64,000 bases of DNA, taken from contig DCIB01000009.1 in assembly GCA_002315915.1 (NCBI GenBank), positions 1-64,000 of the forward strand, given 5' to 3'. The notes beneath the pieces were generated by a model. The model searched no databases. It was not told the origin of the DNA and worked only from the letters and a program-made list of their open reading frames with translations. This document shows, one piece after another, positions 1-8,249 of the stretch. The translations under genes were made by a program, and so were the position numbers. Every line of letters begins with the position of its first letter. Position 1 is the stretch's first letter. Origin of the DNA: Caryophanales bacterium UBA1737 (lineage in GTDB: Bacteria > Bacillota_I > Bacilli_A > ML615J-28 > CAG-313).

Positions 1-295
1 ATTTAATATATTCAGGTTCCCATGCCTCAACAGCAGTAGGTCTATATACAGTCCCGTCTACCAATAAAGTTGCACTTAAACCAGAAAGGAATTTAATCTC
101 AAAAGTGATTTCATCGCCTTCTCTGTATAGTCCATAAGTTTGATTTGACTCACATATCTCATCAATATTCAAAATTATATTATTTAAATCTTTAATGTTT
201 AGTTTGTGTTTACCATCAACAGAAAAATCGCATCCAGTTAACGGAATCATTAATAGAAGAAGTAAAAAGCATAATATTTTCTTTATATTTTTCAT
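1..295 (-). CDS. Lipoprotein, C-terminus beyond the window edge
   Basis: Reading the minus strand from an ATG at 293-295 gives an open frame of 98 codons that runs off the window at base 1. The protein opens with a basic start (MKNIKK), a hydrophobic stretch rich in Leu, Ile and Met, and the lipobox LTGC at about residues 18-21. It should therefore be exported, lipidated on that Cys and held on the outer face of the membrane. The visible mature part matches no family I recognise. A Shine-Dalgarno sequence AGAGGA lies just upstream on the minus strand. The CGTTTG repeats at 393-473 lie upstream of this gene and could belong to its control region. Confidence 0.75.
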   Translation of the reverse strand, partial: MKNIKKILCFLLLLLMIPLTGCDFSVDGKHKLNIKDLNNIILNIDEICESNQTYGLYREGDEITFEIKFLSGLSATLLVDGTVYRPTAVEAWEPEYIK

Positions 296-392
296 CCAAA
301 TTTCCTCTTTTTTTGTTTCAATATCAAATCACAACAATTATTCAATATTATTGAATATTTTAACACTTTTTTATCGATTTTACAATCATAAT

Positions 393-473
393 GGGCTTTC
401 GTTTGATTGTCAGGTCTTTCGTTTGTTAGTAGGTATCTTTCGTTTGCTTATCAAGGCTATCGTTTGACTATCA
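393..473. repeat. Four imperfect 20-21 bp direct repeats with CGTTTG core
   Basis: CGTTTG occurs at 400-405, 420-425, 441-446 and 461-466, with starts 20, 21 and 20 bp apart. Each copy sits in a longer similar unit, roughly GG(C/T)TWTCGTTTGNTTNTCA. Spacing of two helical turns puts all copies on one face of the DNA, as expected for a regulator binding site. The size resembles LytTR-type sites (9-bp repeats with about 12 bp between), but the second base differs from that consensus. Confidence 0.65.
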
Positions 474-580
474 CTTATAAAAAAGAAAAGGGACTCCTGA
501 AATTATATTCAAAAGCCCTTCATTAGCTGATTATGATGCAAGAATTAAGTGAAATATGCCTATTTTAACCACAAAACAAA

Positions 581-622
581 GAAAAAAGGCTTGATACTCG
601 GTATTTTCTTTGTATCAAACCT
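581..622 (-). terminator. Intrinsic terminator of tRNA-Leu
   Basis: Arms 587-597 and 612-622 can form an 11-bp stem with one G-T pair. On the minus strand it is followed by a T tract (A run 582-587 on the plus strand). It lies directly downstream of the minus-strand tRNA. Confidence 0.7.
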
Positions 623-634
623 ATATGTTTTATA

Positions 635-720
635 TGGTGCCAGTGGTCGGACTCGAACCGACATGTCTTTAGGGACAATGGATTTTGAGTCCATCGCGTC
701 TACCATTTCGCCACACTGGC
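635..720 (-). tRNA. tRNA-Leu (anticodon CAA)
   Basis: The minus strand folds as an 86-nt class II tRNA with encoded CCA. Acceptor arms GCCAGTG and CACTGGC pair perfectly. The anticodon stem ATGGA/TCCAT encloses the loop CTCAAAA, giving anticodon CAA, which reads the Leu codon TTG. A variable arm and the T loop GGTTCGAGTCC are present. Confidence 0.95.
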
Positions 721-730
721 ATATATAGCT

Positions 731-739
731 ATTTTATCA
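731..739 (-). promoter_or_regulatory. Probable -10 of the tRNA-Leu promoter
   Basis: On the minus strand this reads TGATAAAAT, an extended -10 just upstream of the tRNA 5' end, in line with the TGATATAAT promoters seen elsewhere in the window. No clear -35 was found. Confidence 0.4.
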
Positions 740-816
740 AATAGTTATATTTATATCAAATTATATGGCGAAATACTTACCTATTTAGCATTAAACATTT
801 TTAATAATGCATAATA

Positions 817-825
817 TGATATAAT
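817..825 (+). promoter_or_regulatory. Extended -10 promoter element
   Basis: TGATATAAT, with TG at 817-818 and TATAAT at 820-825, lies 23 bp before the ATG at 849. It probably drives the 849-3804 gene cluster. Confidence 0.55.
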
Positions 826-848
826 ATTAATAGTATTTGGAGAATATT

Positions 849-1244
849 ATGGATAAAGTTAAGTTTATTAATGATATTGTTAATACTTTTAAAAGATTTG
901 ATGTTAATGATTGTATTATTAAAGATAATCTATTAATTGTACCTATTGATAAAGATAAAAAGTTTCCAGCTTATAAAATTTTATTTAATTTTATAAATGA
1001 TTCACAAGCTGAATGTTCATCTTATTTTTATTTAAAAGATAATATCGATAATTTATTAGATAAAATTAATGATTTTAATAATGAATCTATTATTAAATTT
1101 AGCATTTTAGATAATGTATTAAAAGTTAGTATTTCTATTATTGATTTAGATAATGTTGATTCGAAATATATTGTAAAGATTATTTCTTTAATGCCCTCTA
1201 TTATTGGTGAATTTGAAGATGATCTATTACAAATAATAAAATAG
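849..1244 (+). CDS. YbjN-like small acidic protein
   Basis: A 131-residue soluble, acidic protein with no signal peptide or membrane segment. An in-frame TTG at 837 would add four residues, but the GGAG at 839-842 is well placed for the ATG at 849, so I start there. The alternating beta strands and the central 'IN-x-N' followed by a long C-terminal helix resemble the YbjN fold (type III secretion chaperone-like), though this is a weak match by eye. It is 8 bp upstream of the acyltransferase gene and presumably shares its transcript. The function is unknown. Confidence 0.6.
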   Translation: MDKVKFINDIVNTFKRFDVNDCIIKDNLLIVPIDKDKKFPAYKILFNFINDSQAECSSYFYLKDNIDNLLDKINDFNNESIIKFSILDNVLKVSISIIDLDNVDSKYIVKIISLMPSIIGEFEDDLLQIIK

Positions 1245-1252
1245 GAGAAAAT

Positions 1253-2509
1253 ATGCTGAAAAACAAAAATGTAAGACCTAAAGGATTTTATTGGTTTATA
1301 TATGTTACCCTAGCAAGAATTATTGGTAAAATAAGATTTAATTTAACTTGGGATAATAAAGAATTTAGAAAACGTAATAAAAAAGAAGGATGTATTGTTT
1401 TATATAATCATCGTTCTATGAATGATCATATTATGCAAACAGCTGCTTTAGGATATGATCCAGGTAATTTTGTTGTTACTAATCGATTCATGTATGATCC
1501 AATGAAAAATTGGTGTTTTACACAAGTAAGAGCAATTACTCGTGATCAATTCCGTCAAGATACTGCTTCAATATTAAAAATGAAACATGTATTAAAACAA
1601 AATGGTTATTTTATATTAAGCCCATCTGGTCAAACATCTGCTTGTGGTGCTGAAGCTTATATAAACCCAGTTGTTTCAAAATTATTTAAAATGTTTAAAG
1701 TAGATGTTTATGCAACACATATTTATGGTAATTATTTAACTACTCCTAAATGGAGAAACATTGATAAAAAGATTCCAATTCATGTAAGTATAGAAAAAAT
1801 AATTACAAAAGAAGATGTATCTTCTTTATCAGAAGAAGAATTATATTCATTAATGGTAAAAAAACTAGATATTCGTGATTATGATTATCAAGAAAAAAAT
1901 CATTATGAAATAAAAGGTGATAATCTTGCGGAAGGGTTTAATAGTATTTATTTTAGATGCCCTTCATGTAAAGAAAAATATACAATGAATATAATAGATG
2001 GATCTATTATTAAATGTTCTAAATGTAGCTATACTGTAAAATATAATAAATATGGCAATTTAGAAAGTGTAGATAATAAACCATTAACATTTAAACATGA
2101 ACCTGATTGGTATTATTTTGAAAATAAACTAGCTTTTGAAGAAGTTTTAGATAAGGATTTTAAATTAGATATTAAATGTGATTTATATCATCATAAATCA
2201 AATCCTAAAATTGTTCAAAAAGAAGGCGAAGGTATTCTTCACATAGATATTAATAAAATATATTATGAAGGAACTCTTTTAGATGATACGAAGTATCATA
2301 AGGATTTTGAAGTAGATCAAATACTCCAAATTCCATATACAGCAAATTCCCATTTTAATATCCCAGATGCAGAAGGAATATTTGAATTTTATCCAGAAGA
2401 CCATATTAAAGTATGTGAATATGTATTATTCTTACATGGTATTGCAGCACATTATCATCCAGAATTATATAATGCTTTAACAAGTGATATTTTATGCAAG
2501 TTAAAATAA
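1253..2509 (+). CDS. PlsC-type acyltransferase with zinc ribbon
   Basis: A 418-residue protein of the lysophospholipid acyltransferase superfamily. These enzymes move an acyl group from acyl-ACP or acyl-CoA to a glycerophospholipid hydroxyl at the membrane. The HX4D catalytic motif is HRSMND (His53, Asp58). After the catalytic domain, around residues 236-258, there is a zinc ribbon with paired CxxC motifs (CPSC and CSKC), then a C-terminal beta-rich region. A close paralogue with the same order lies at 18254-19529 on the other strand. SD AGGAGA precedes the ATG. The next gene overlaps its 3' end by 16 bp, so the two are translationally linked. The natural substrate is not evident. Confidence 0.75.
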   Translation: MLKNKNVRPKGFYWFIYVTLARIIGKIRFNLTWDNKEFRKRNKKEGCIVLYNHRSMNDHIMQTAALGYDPGNFVVTNRFMYDPMKNWCFTQVRAITRDQFRQDTASILKMKHVLKQNGYFILSPSGQTSACGAEAYINPVVSKLFKMFKVDVYATHIYGNYLTTPKWRNIDKKIPIHVSIEKIITKEDVSSLSEEELYSLMVKKLDIRDYDYQEKNHYEIKGDNLAEGFNSIYFRCPSCKEKYTMNIIDGSIIKCSKCSYTVKYNKYGNLESVDNKPLTFKHEPDWYYFENKLAFEEVLDKDFKLDIKCDLYHHKSNPKIVQKEGEGILHIDINKIYYEGTLLDDTKYHKDFEVDQILQIPYTANSHFNIPDAEGIFEFYPEDHIKVCEYVLFLHGIAAHYHPELYNALTSDILCKLK

Positions 2510-3804
2510 ATAAATATAGTGACACCTTAAAAGGTGTCACTACTTTAAATAATAAAGAAATAGAAATTCCATATGCTATTAAAGATGAAATAGTAGAGAT
2601 ATCTAATAATAAAATTACTAAAATAATTAATAAATCTAAATACCGTGTAGAACCTCTTTGCAAGTTATTTGATAAATGCGGTGGTTGTAGTATACAACAT
2701 ATTAATTATTTACATCAATTAGAAATAAAAAAAGATATAGTTAAAGATTTATTTAATAATACTTTCAAAAAAGATTATTATGTATCCGATACTATTGGTA
2801 TGGATAATCCATTTAATTATAGAACTAAAAACCAGTTTGTTTATAAATATTCTTATGTTGATAAAAAAATAATATGTGGTTTCTATGAAGAAGGAACTCA
2901 TAATGTTATTGATAATACATCATGTATTATAAGTAATACAATTGCTTGTAATATAGCTGAATATGTAAAACATATAATGTTTAAACTTCATTATAATGCA
3001 TATGATGAAGATAAACATACAGGATTAATTAGACATATATTAGTTAAGAACTCTACTTATAATAATGAAATAATGGTAGTAATTGTTACTTCACAATCTA
3101 ATTTTCCTGGTTCTAATAATTTTGTTAAAGAATTAATTAATAAATTTCCAAATATTTCTACAGTTATTCAAAATATTAATGGAACATCTTCTAGTGCTGT
3201 TCTTGGAAAAATAGAGAAAGTATTATATGGAAAAGGTTATATTATAGATAAACTATTAGGATGTACTTTTAAAGTACATTCAAGAAGCTTTTATCAAGTC
3301 AATCATATTCAATGTGAAAAATTATATTCTAAGGCTATAGAATTTGCACACCTTAATAAAAATGAAGTTATACTTGATACATATTGTGGAGTAGGAACAA
3401 TTGGAATACTTGCATCAAAATATGTAAAAAAGGTATTATCATGTGAAATTGTAAAGTCAGCTATTGATGCTGCAATAGATAACGCAAAACATAATAATAT
3501 TAAAAACATAGAATTTTATTTAGATGATGCATCTAAATTTATGAAATCTTTAGCGAATAAGCATTTTAAAGTTGATTGTGTAATTATGGATCCACCAAGA
3601 AATGGATCTGATAAAGTGTTTTTAAATTCTTTATTAGAATTAAAACCTTTGAAAGTTATTTATATATCGTGTAATCCTTATACACTTGTAAATGATTTAA
3701 AAGTGTTATTAAAAGAATATAAAATTACACATATTCAACCTGTTGATATGTTTTGTCACACCTCACATATAGAAACTATTGTCTCATTAGATATTAAAAA
3801 ATAA
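2494..3804 (+). CDS. 23S rRNA (uracil-5-)-methyltransferase, RlmD/RumA family
   Basis: A 436-residue TrmA/RumA family protein, which makes 5-methyluridine in RNA using S-adenosylmethionine. The family iron-sulfur cysteines are visible as C56-x5-C62-x2-C65 with the fourth near residue 143. The C-terminal Rossmann domain has DTYCGVGTIG (SAM binding), MDPPRNG, and the nucleophile segment ISCNPYTL. In Bacillus the family member RlmCD modifies two 23S rRNA sites; which site applies here cannot be read from sequence. The ATG at 2494 overlaps the previous gene and has no strong SD, suggesting translational coupling. The N-terminal TRAM-like part is short but present. Confidence 0.85.
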   Translation: MQVKINKYSDTLKGVTTLNNKEIEIPYAIKDEIVEISNNKITKIINKSKYRVEPLCKLFDKCGGCSIQHINYLHQLEIKKDIVKDLFNNTFKKDYYVSDTIGMDNPFNYRTKNQFVYKYSYVDKKIICGFYEEGTHNVIDNTSCIISNTIACNIAEYVKHIMFKLHYNAYDEDKHTGLIRHILVKNSTYNNEIMVVIVTSQSNFPGSNNFVKELINKFPNISTVIQNINGTSSSAVLGKIEKVLYGKGYIIDKLLGCTFKVHSRSFYQVNHIQCEKLYSKAIEFAHLNKNEVILDTYCGVGTIGILASKYVKKVLSCEIVKSAIDAAIDNAKHNNIKNIEFYLDDASKFMKSLANKHFKVDCVIMDPPRNGSDKVFLNSLLELKPLKVIYISCNPYTLVNDLKVLLKEYKITHIQPVDMFCHTSHIETIVSLDIKK

Positions 3805-3824
3805 GTTTTAAGTTAAAAAATATA

Positions 3825-3865
3825 ATATCTCTGCATAATTTTTGTTAAAAATTATGCAGAGATAT
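3825..3865. terminator. Terminator hairpin
   Basis: A perfect 19-bp inverted repeat (3825-3843 and 3847-3865) with a 3-nt loop follows the methyltransferase gene. There is no clean T run on the plus strand, so it may also stabilise or process the 3' end. Confidence 0.65.
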
Positions 3866-3945
3866 ATTGATTTTATGCAGTTATATTTTAAATTTATTTT
3901 ATAAAGTTGCAATAAAGAATAATATCATTATAAGTTATTATCTTA

Positions 3946-3954
3946 TGATATAAT
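3946..3954 (+). promoter_or_regulatory. Extended -10 promoter element
   Basis: TGATATAAT, -10 at 3949-3954, about 65 bp before the ATG at 4020. Confidence 0.55.
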
Positions 3955-4019
3955 ATAATTAAAAGGTAGTATTTAAAATTAATATTTATAAGTTAATGAA
4001 TTAAAACAAAGGAGAAATT

Positions 4020-4361
4020 ATGGCAAAATTAAAAGAATTTAGCGGAAAAATTCTATTGGATATTTCGGATGGATATATTAAAGAATGGACTGGAAAGAAA
4101 CTATATTGTATTGATTCAAATTATGTAAAGGATTTCTACGGAAAATTAATTTATAGTATTGATGATAAATATATAAAAGAATGGACTGGTAAATTTCTTT
4201 TAGAATTTGATGGTCATTATATTAAACGATTTGCAGGAAAAATCGAATATATTATAGAAGGACAATATATTAAAGAATTTGCAGGAAAAATTATTTATAT
4301 TATTGATGGATTTTTATCTAGAAGAGAATTAATGGCACTAATAGCAGTACTTTTTGCATAA
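4020..4361 (+). CDS. Protein of six 16-residue repeats, function unknown
   Basis: A 113-residue protein built of six consecutive repeats of exactly 16 residues (residues 5-20, 21-36, 37-52, 53-68, 69-84, 85-100) and a 13-residue hydrophobic tail. The consensus is K-E-F/W-x-G-K-x-L/I-Y-x-I-D-x-x-Y-I. Each unit looks like one short beta hairpin, so the whole could form a small closed beta structure such as a flower or propeller, or a beta solenoid. There is no signal peptide. SD GGAG precedes the start, and the gene has its own promoter and stands alone ahead of a membrane protein gene. I do not recognise an experimentally defined family and give no function. Confidence 0.85.
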   Translation: MAKLKEFSGKILLDISDGYIKEWTGKKLYCIDSNYVKDFYGKLIYSIDDKYIKEWTGKFLLEFDGHYIKRFAGKIEYIIEGQYIKEFAGKIIYIIDGFLSRRELMALIAVLFA

Positions 4362-4403
4362 GTGTTTAATACATTATTGATTATAGATAAAATTAATATA
4401 ATG

Positions 4404-4412
4404 TGATATAAT
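4404..4412 (+). promoter_or_regulatory. Extended -10 promoter element
   Basis: TGATATAAT, -10 at 4407-4412, about 33 bp before the ATG at 4445. Confidence 0.55.
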
Positions 4413-4444
4413 ACTAATGACTTAAATAAAAGGAGAAAAGGTTT

Positions 4445-5209
4445 ATGTTAGAATTTTTTGGTGCAATATGTGCTCCAAGTATTTGGGTTATAGCAGTTTT
4501 AGAATTTGCACTACTTGTTTTTATGATTGTAAGATATGTAAAAACTAAGTCAATTATGACTTTAGTTATTGCATTTATTACAGTTGGATTATTTTATGAT
4601 GCTTTTATGATTGGACTTGGTACTTTAGATAATATTGAGTCATTAAAAGGTTTATCTCAATTTAGATTTGTATCACATGGCTTATTAATCCCACTACTAT
4701 TTGTTGTAGGAAGTTTAGCTCTTGATTTAAAATCTCCATGGAAATGGGTTGTTTATGGTGTAACTTTAGCATTAATGATTGCTGGTGTTGCAGAAGGATT
4801 TGCAACAAATCTTGTTCCAAACTATGCACTAGTTGATAAAGATACATCCTTATATTCAACAGTTGTTAGATATATTTCTTTTGAACCATCTACAAAAAAA
4901 TATACAGCAGATCAAATTGCTACTTTGGTTGCTACTTGGGGAGATGTTACTCCTAGTTGGGCAAGCGGAATATCATCATTATTAAGCTTTGGTACAGTAT
5001 TCCCTCTTATGGGTGTAGGAATTTATTTATGGATTAAAGAAAAGAATCCATTCTTATTCTTATCAGGATTTAGTATGTTCTTCTTTAGTGTATTCCCATT
5101 AATTATTAAAGCAAACATTTTTATGTTCTTTATATCAATGTTTGGTGAAATTTTAATGGTTACATTTATGCTTGTATATACTATTAAAAAAGAAAAGAAG
5201 TTTATTTAA
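4445..5209 (+). CDS. Polytopic membrane protein, function unknown
   Basis: A 254-residue protein with about seven hydrophobic segments, spread from the N-terminus (around residues 10-30) to the C-terminus (around 215-247). A more polar stretch at about 128-170 probably faces out of the membrane. It ends in a basic tail (KKEKK). There is a good SD (AAAGGAGAAAAGG) and its own promoter and terminator, so it is transcribed alone. I recognise no family motif. Confidence 0.7.
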   Translation: MLEFFGAICAPSIWVIAVLEFALLVFMIVRYVKTKSIMTLVIAFITVGLFYDAFMIGLGTLDNIESLKGLSQFRFVSHGLLIPLLFVVGSLALDLKSPWKWVVYGVTLALMIAGVAEGFATNLVPNYALVDKDTSLYSTVVRYISFEPSTKKYTADQIATLVATWGDVTPSWASGISSLLSFGTVFPLMGVGIYLWIKEKNPFLFLSGFSMFFFSVFPLIIKANIFMFFISMFGEILMVTFMLVYTIKKEKKFI

Positions 5210-5220
5210 TAAAATCTTTT

Positions 5221-5249
5221 AGGAGGTATATTTTTATACCTCCTTTTTT
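5221..5249 (+). terminator. Intrinsic terminator
   Basis: Stem AGGAGGTATA / TATACCTCCT with a T-rich tail follows the membrane protein gene. Confidence 0.9.
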
Positions 5250-5265
5250 GTATGTTTTCATAAAC

Positions 5266-5294
5266 TTGATAAAAATCAATTTTTATGATAGAAT
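5266..5294 (+). promoter_or_regulatory. Promoter of the gdpP-rplI-dnaB operon
   Basis: TTGATA at 5266-5271 and TAGAAT at 5289-5294 are 17 bp apart, with an extended -10 TG at 5286-5287. It lies 34 bp upstream of the first gene. Confidence 0.65.
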
Positions 5295-5327
5295 AAACTA
5301 AAGTATTGCGCCTATTTTTATAGGTAA

Positions 5328-7781
5328 ATGGTGAATAATATGAAAAATAAAAATAAAATAACGCTAGCAGTAATTATTATTTTATTAACACTTATACCCA
5401 TACTAGTTATTACTAGTATATCTTTTGGTACATTTTTAAAGGGTAATTATTTATTTTATACTATTGCATCTATTTTCGTAATAAGTGTTTCTTTTGTTTT
5501 GTTTTTCGTTTTTCAACAAAATTCAAAATATATTAGAACTTTAGAAAATAGATTAGGTCTTTGGAATACCATTTCTTATAGAGTAAAAGGTGCAGGTGAA
5601 ACAGCATTTAATAAATTACCAATCGGTATAGTTGTTTTAGATGATTCATATACTATTGCATGGAGTAATGAAGAAGCAAAAGATATTTTACATAGTAAAT
5701 TAAATGGTTTATCTTTAATAGATGTTGCTAATGGAACTCTTGATGAATATGTTAAATCTATCAAAAAAGAAAAAATAGTTACTTTATATGAAAAAATATA
5801 TGATATTGAATATGATGAAAAGATAAAAGTTATATATTTAAAAAATATTACAGATTATTCTATGCTTCAAACTAAATATGATGCAATGATGAGTTGTTTT
5901 GGATATATAAATATTGATAACTTAGAAGAAGCAACTCTTGATATGGATGTTCAAGATAAGATTGATTATAATGGTCGTATTATTTCAAGTATTGTTGAAT
6001 ATATGAATAAATATGATTGTTTTGTAAGAAGTTTATCTGATACTAAATACATTTTATTATGTAATAAAGATGCACTAAATAAATTAATGGATAATAAGTT
6101 TTCTATCTTGGATGATATCAAACATATTGCTCCTGTAAATGGAGTATTTGTTACTTTAAGTATAGGTATTGTATGTAATGAAGCATCACAAAAATTATTA
6201 TCTGATGAAGCTTTATCTTGTCTTGATCTTGCTCTAAATAGAGGAGGAGATCAAGTAATAGTAAAACTTGGTGAAGATGTAGTTATATTTGGTGGTAAGA
6301 CTGATGCTACTTTACCTACTGCAAAGGTCGATATACGTTTTAAATATGAACGATTAGAACATCTTATTAGAAATGCTTCAAATGTATTTATTATAGGACA
6401 TAAGTTTCAAGATGCTGATGCATTTGGAGCAAGTGTTGCTGTTCATTGTTTAGCAGCAACTTTAAATAAAGAACATTATATTTTATTAAGTGATGAATAT
6501 TCTGATGATACTGTAAAAAAAGAATTACAAGATGTTATTAAATTTCAACCAGATTTAGCATCTATTATTAAAAATCCTTTTACTGATAAATTAGATATTA
6601 ACCAAAATTCTTTATTAATAGTAGTTGATTGTCAAGCAGAATCAAATTTATTTGTTGATGAAAAATTCTTAAATAATTTTAATAATATTGCAATAATAGA
6701 TCATCATAGAAAAAATGAATCTGGTACTATTAATAAACCTATTTATTATTTCTTAGATACAACTTCATCTTCTACTGTAGAATTATTAATGCAATGTTTT
6801 GAGTTTAGCAAACTTGATTTACATATAAGTTCTATGGAAGCAACATGGATGATGCTTGGTATTATTGTTGATACTAACAATTTTGTATATAGAACATCCT
6901 CTGCAACTTTTGAAGTAGCTTCAACTTTAAATAAATATAATGCTGATATGGCTAGAGTTAAAGAGTATTTAAAAGAAGATTTAACTGAAAAAGTAGTTAG
7001 AAATAATTTAATTGCTGGAATTGAAAAGTATAAAGGAGAAATTGCTATTGCAAGACAAAGTGATAATGAGTATTTAGATGCTGTTACACTTGCTAAAGTA
7101 TCTGATGATTTATTATCTGTTCAAGGTATAGAACTTGCAATTAGTATTGCGTTAACAGCACCTGGTGTATTAAGATTATCAGCAAGAAGTATTAATAGAT
7201 ATAATTGCCAATTAATCATGGAAAAACTAGGCGGTGGTGGACACTTCTCTGGTGCAGCCTGTGAATTAAAAGGTTATACTATGGATGAAGCAATTATGCT
7301 TCTAAAATCAGCTATTGATTCTGAAATTGATCAATCAAATAATTCATTAGAAGTTATTTATACTAAAGATATTCATTCTCATAAACGTGGTGACATAGTT
7401 GATTTAACATATGATGATGGATTTGAATTAATATCATCAGGAGATGCAGTTCTTGCAACTCCTGAGAACATTCAAGTATTTGAACAAGAAAAATCATATA
7501 AAGAAAAAGTCATTGCAAATGAAATTGCTATTCTAAATGAATTAAAAGAAAGATTAGAAAAATATACTTGTGAAGTAAAAGTTGATATAACTTATAAAAT
7601 TAATTATAAACGTATTTGTAAAGCTATATTAAATAAAGTCAATCATGCATTACACACAAGATTTAAATTAAATCAAATTATTTTTAATCACGTTATTAAT
7701 AAATATGGTACATATAATTATAGTATTGATTTAACTAATAATGTAATAGCAAATATGAAAGTATTTATTATTGAAAAGTAA
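5328..7781 (+). CDS. gdpP: GdpP-type c-di-AMP phosphodiesterase with C-terminal bL9-like domain
   Basis: An 817-residue membrane phosphodiesterase that degrades cyclic di-AMP. In order: two membrane helices (about residues 10-65), a PAS-like region, a degenerate GGDEF domain, a DHH domain (GHKFQDADAFG from residue 357; IDHH with Asp458-His459-His460) and DHHA1 with GGGGHFSGAA near residue 635. Residues 674-817 are extra. They match ribosomal protein bL9 along its whole length, with an N-terminal RGDIVDL and AVLATPEN, a charged linker helix, and a C-terminal part with KYGTYNYSIDL. The true rplI follows 11 bp later. The start could also be ATG 5340, which has a better-placed GGTGA. GdpP beside rplI is a normal arrangement; the added domain is the unusual part. 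Confidence 0.92.
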   Translation: MVNNMKNKNKITLAVIIILLTLIPILVITSISFGTFLKGNYLFYTIASIFVISVSFVLFFVFQQNSKYIRTLENRLGLWNTISYRVKGAGETAFNKLPIGIVVLDDSYTIAWSNEEAKDILHSKLNGLSLIDVANGTLDEYVKSIKKEKIVTLYEKIYDIEYDEKIKVIYLKNITDYSMLQTKYDAMMSCFGYINIDNLEEATLDMDVQDKIDYNGRIISSIVEYMNKYDCFVRSLSDTKYILLCNKDALNKLMDNKFSILDDIKHIAPVNGVFVTLSIGIVCNEASQKLLSDEALSCLDLALNRGGDQVIVKLGEDVVIFGGKTDATLPTAKVDIRFKYERLEHLIRNASNVFIIGHKFQDADAFGASVAVHCLAATLNKEHYILLSDEYSDDTVKKELQDVIKFQPDLASIIKNPFTDKLDINQNSLLIVVDCQAESNLFVDEKFLNNFNNIAIIDHHRKNESGTINKPIYYFLDTTSSSTVELLMQCFEFSKLDLHISSMEATWMMLGIIVDTNNFVYRTSSATFEVASTLNKYNADMARVKEYLKEDLTEKVVRNNLIAGIEKYKGEIAIARQSDNEYLDAVTLAKVSDDLLSVQGIELAISIALTAPGVLRLSARSINRYNCQLIMEKLGGGGHFSGAACELKGYTMDEAIMLLKSAIDSEIDQSNNSLEVIYTKDIHSHKRGDIVDLTYDDGFELISSGDAVLATPENIQVFEQEKSYKEKVIANEIAILNELKERLEKYTCEVKVDITYKINYKRICKAILNKVNHALHTRFKLNQIIFNHVINKYGTYNYSIDLTNNVIANMKVFIIEK

Positions 7782-7792
7782 GGAGATCATTT

Positions 7793-8239
7793 ATGAAAGT
7801 TATTTTACTTACTGATGTTAAAGGTCATGGTAAAAAAGATCAAATAATTGATCTTTCAAGTGGATATGCAAATTTTTTAATTAAAAATAAGCAAGCTGTT
7901 ATAGCAACAGATTCTAATTTAGATATCCTTCATGATAATCAAGAAAAAGCTAAAGAAGAAGCTGCTAAGTTAAAACAAGATATGATTATTTTAAAAGATT
8001 TAATAGAAAGTCATTCTTATGATATAGTAGTTAGACTTGGTGCTGATGGATTAATGCTTGGAACTATTACTTCTAAAATGATTATTGAAGCAGTAGAAAA
8101 AGTATTACCTAATGTAAAACTTGATAAAAGAAAACTAGTTTATGATAATTCACGAAGTGGTGTTGGTAGTTTTGAATCAATACTTAATCTTCATCCTGAA
8201 GTTCAAGCTAAAATTAAAATAAATGTAATTACTAAATAG
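7793..8239 (+). CDS. rplI: 50S ribosomal protein bL9
   Basis: A 148-residue protein of normal bL9 length. It has the N-terminal domain MKVILLTDVKGHGKK with GYANFLI and AVIAT, then the long charged central helix (about residues 42-78) and the C-terminal rRNA-binding domain. bL9 sits at the base of the L1 stalk of the large subunit. SD AAGGAG precedes the ATG. It is cotranscribed between gdpP and dnaB. The GdpP C-terminus just upstream looks like a diverged copy of this protein. Confidence 0.95.
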   Translation: MKVILLTDVKGHGKKDQIIDLSSGYANFLIKNKQAVIATDSNLDILHDNQEKAKEEAAKLKQDMIILKDLIESHSYDIVVRLGADGLMLGTITSKMIIEAVEKVLPNVKLDKRKLVYDNSRSGVGSFESILNLHPEVQAKIKINVITK

Positions 8240-8249
8240 AGGTATATTT

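Larger units (their letters stand above)
296..634. other. Intergenic region, lipoprotein to tRNA-Leu
   Basis: No convincing gene. A 90-codon plus-strand frame over 195-467 is the antisense of the lipoprotein continued into repeats. The stretch holds the four CGTTTG repeats and the tRNA-Leu terminator, listed separately. Confidence 0.6.

Noticed and set aside
195..467. 90-codon plus-strand frame
   Set aside because: Antisense to the lipoprotein start and runs through the CGTTTG repeats; no SD.
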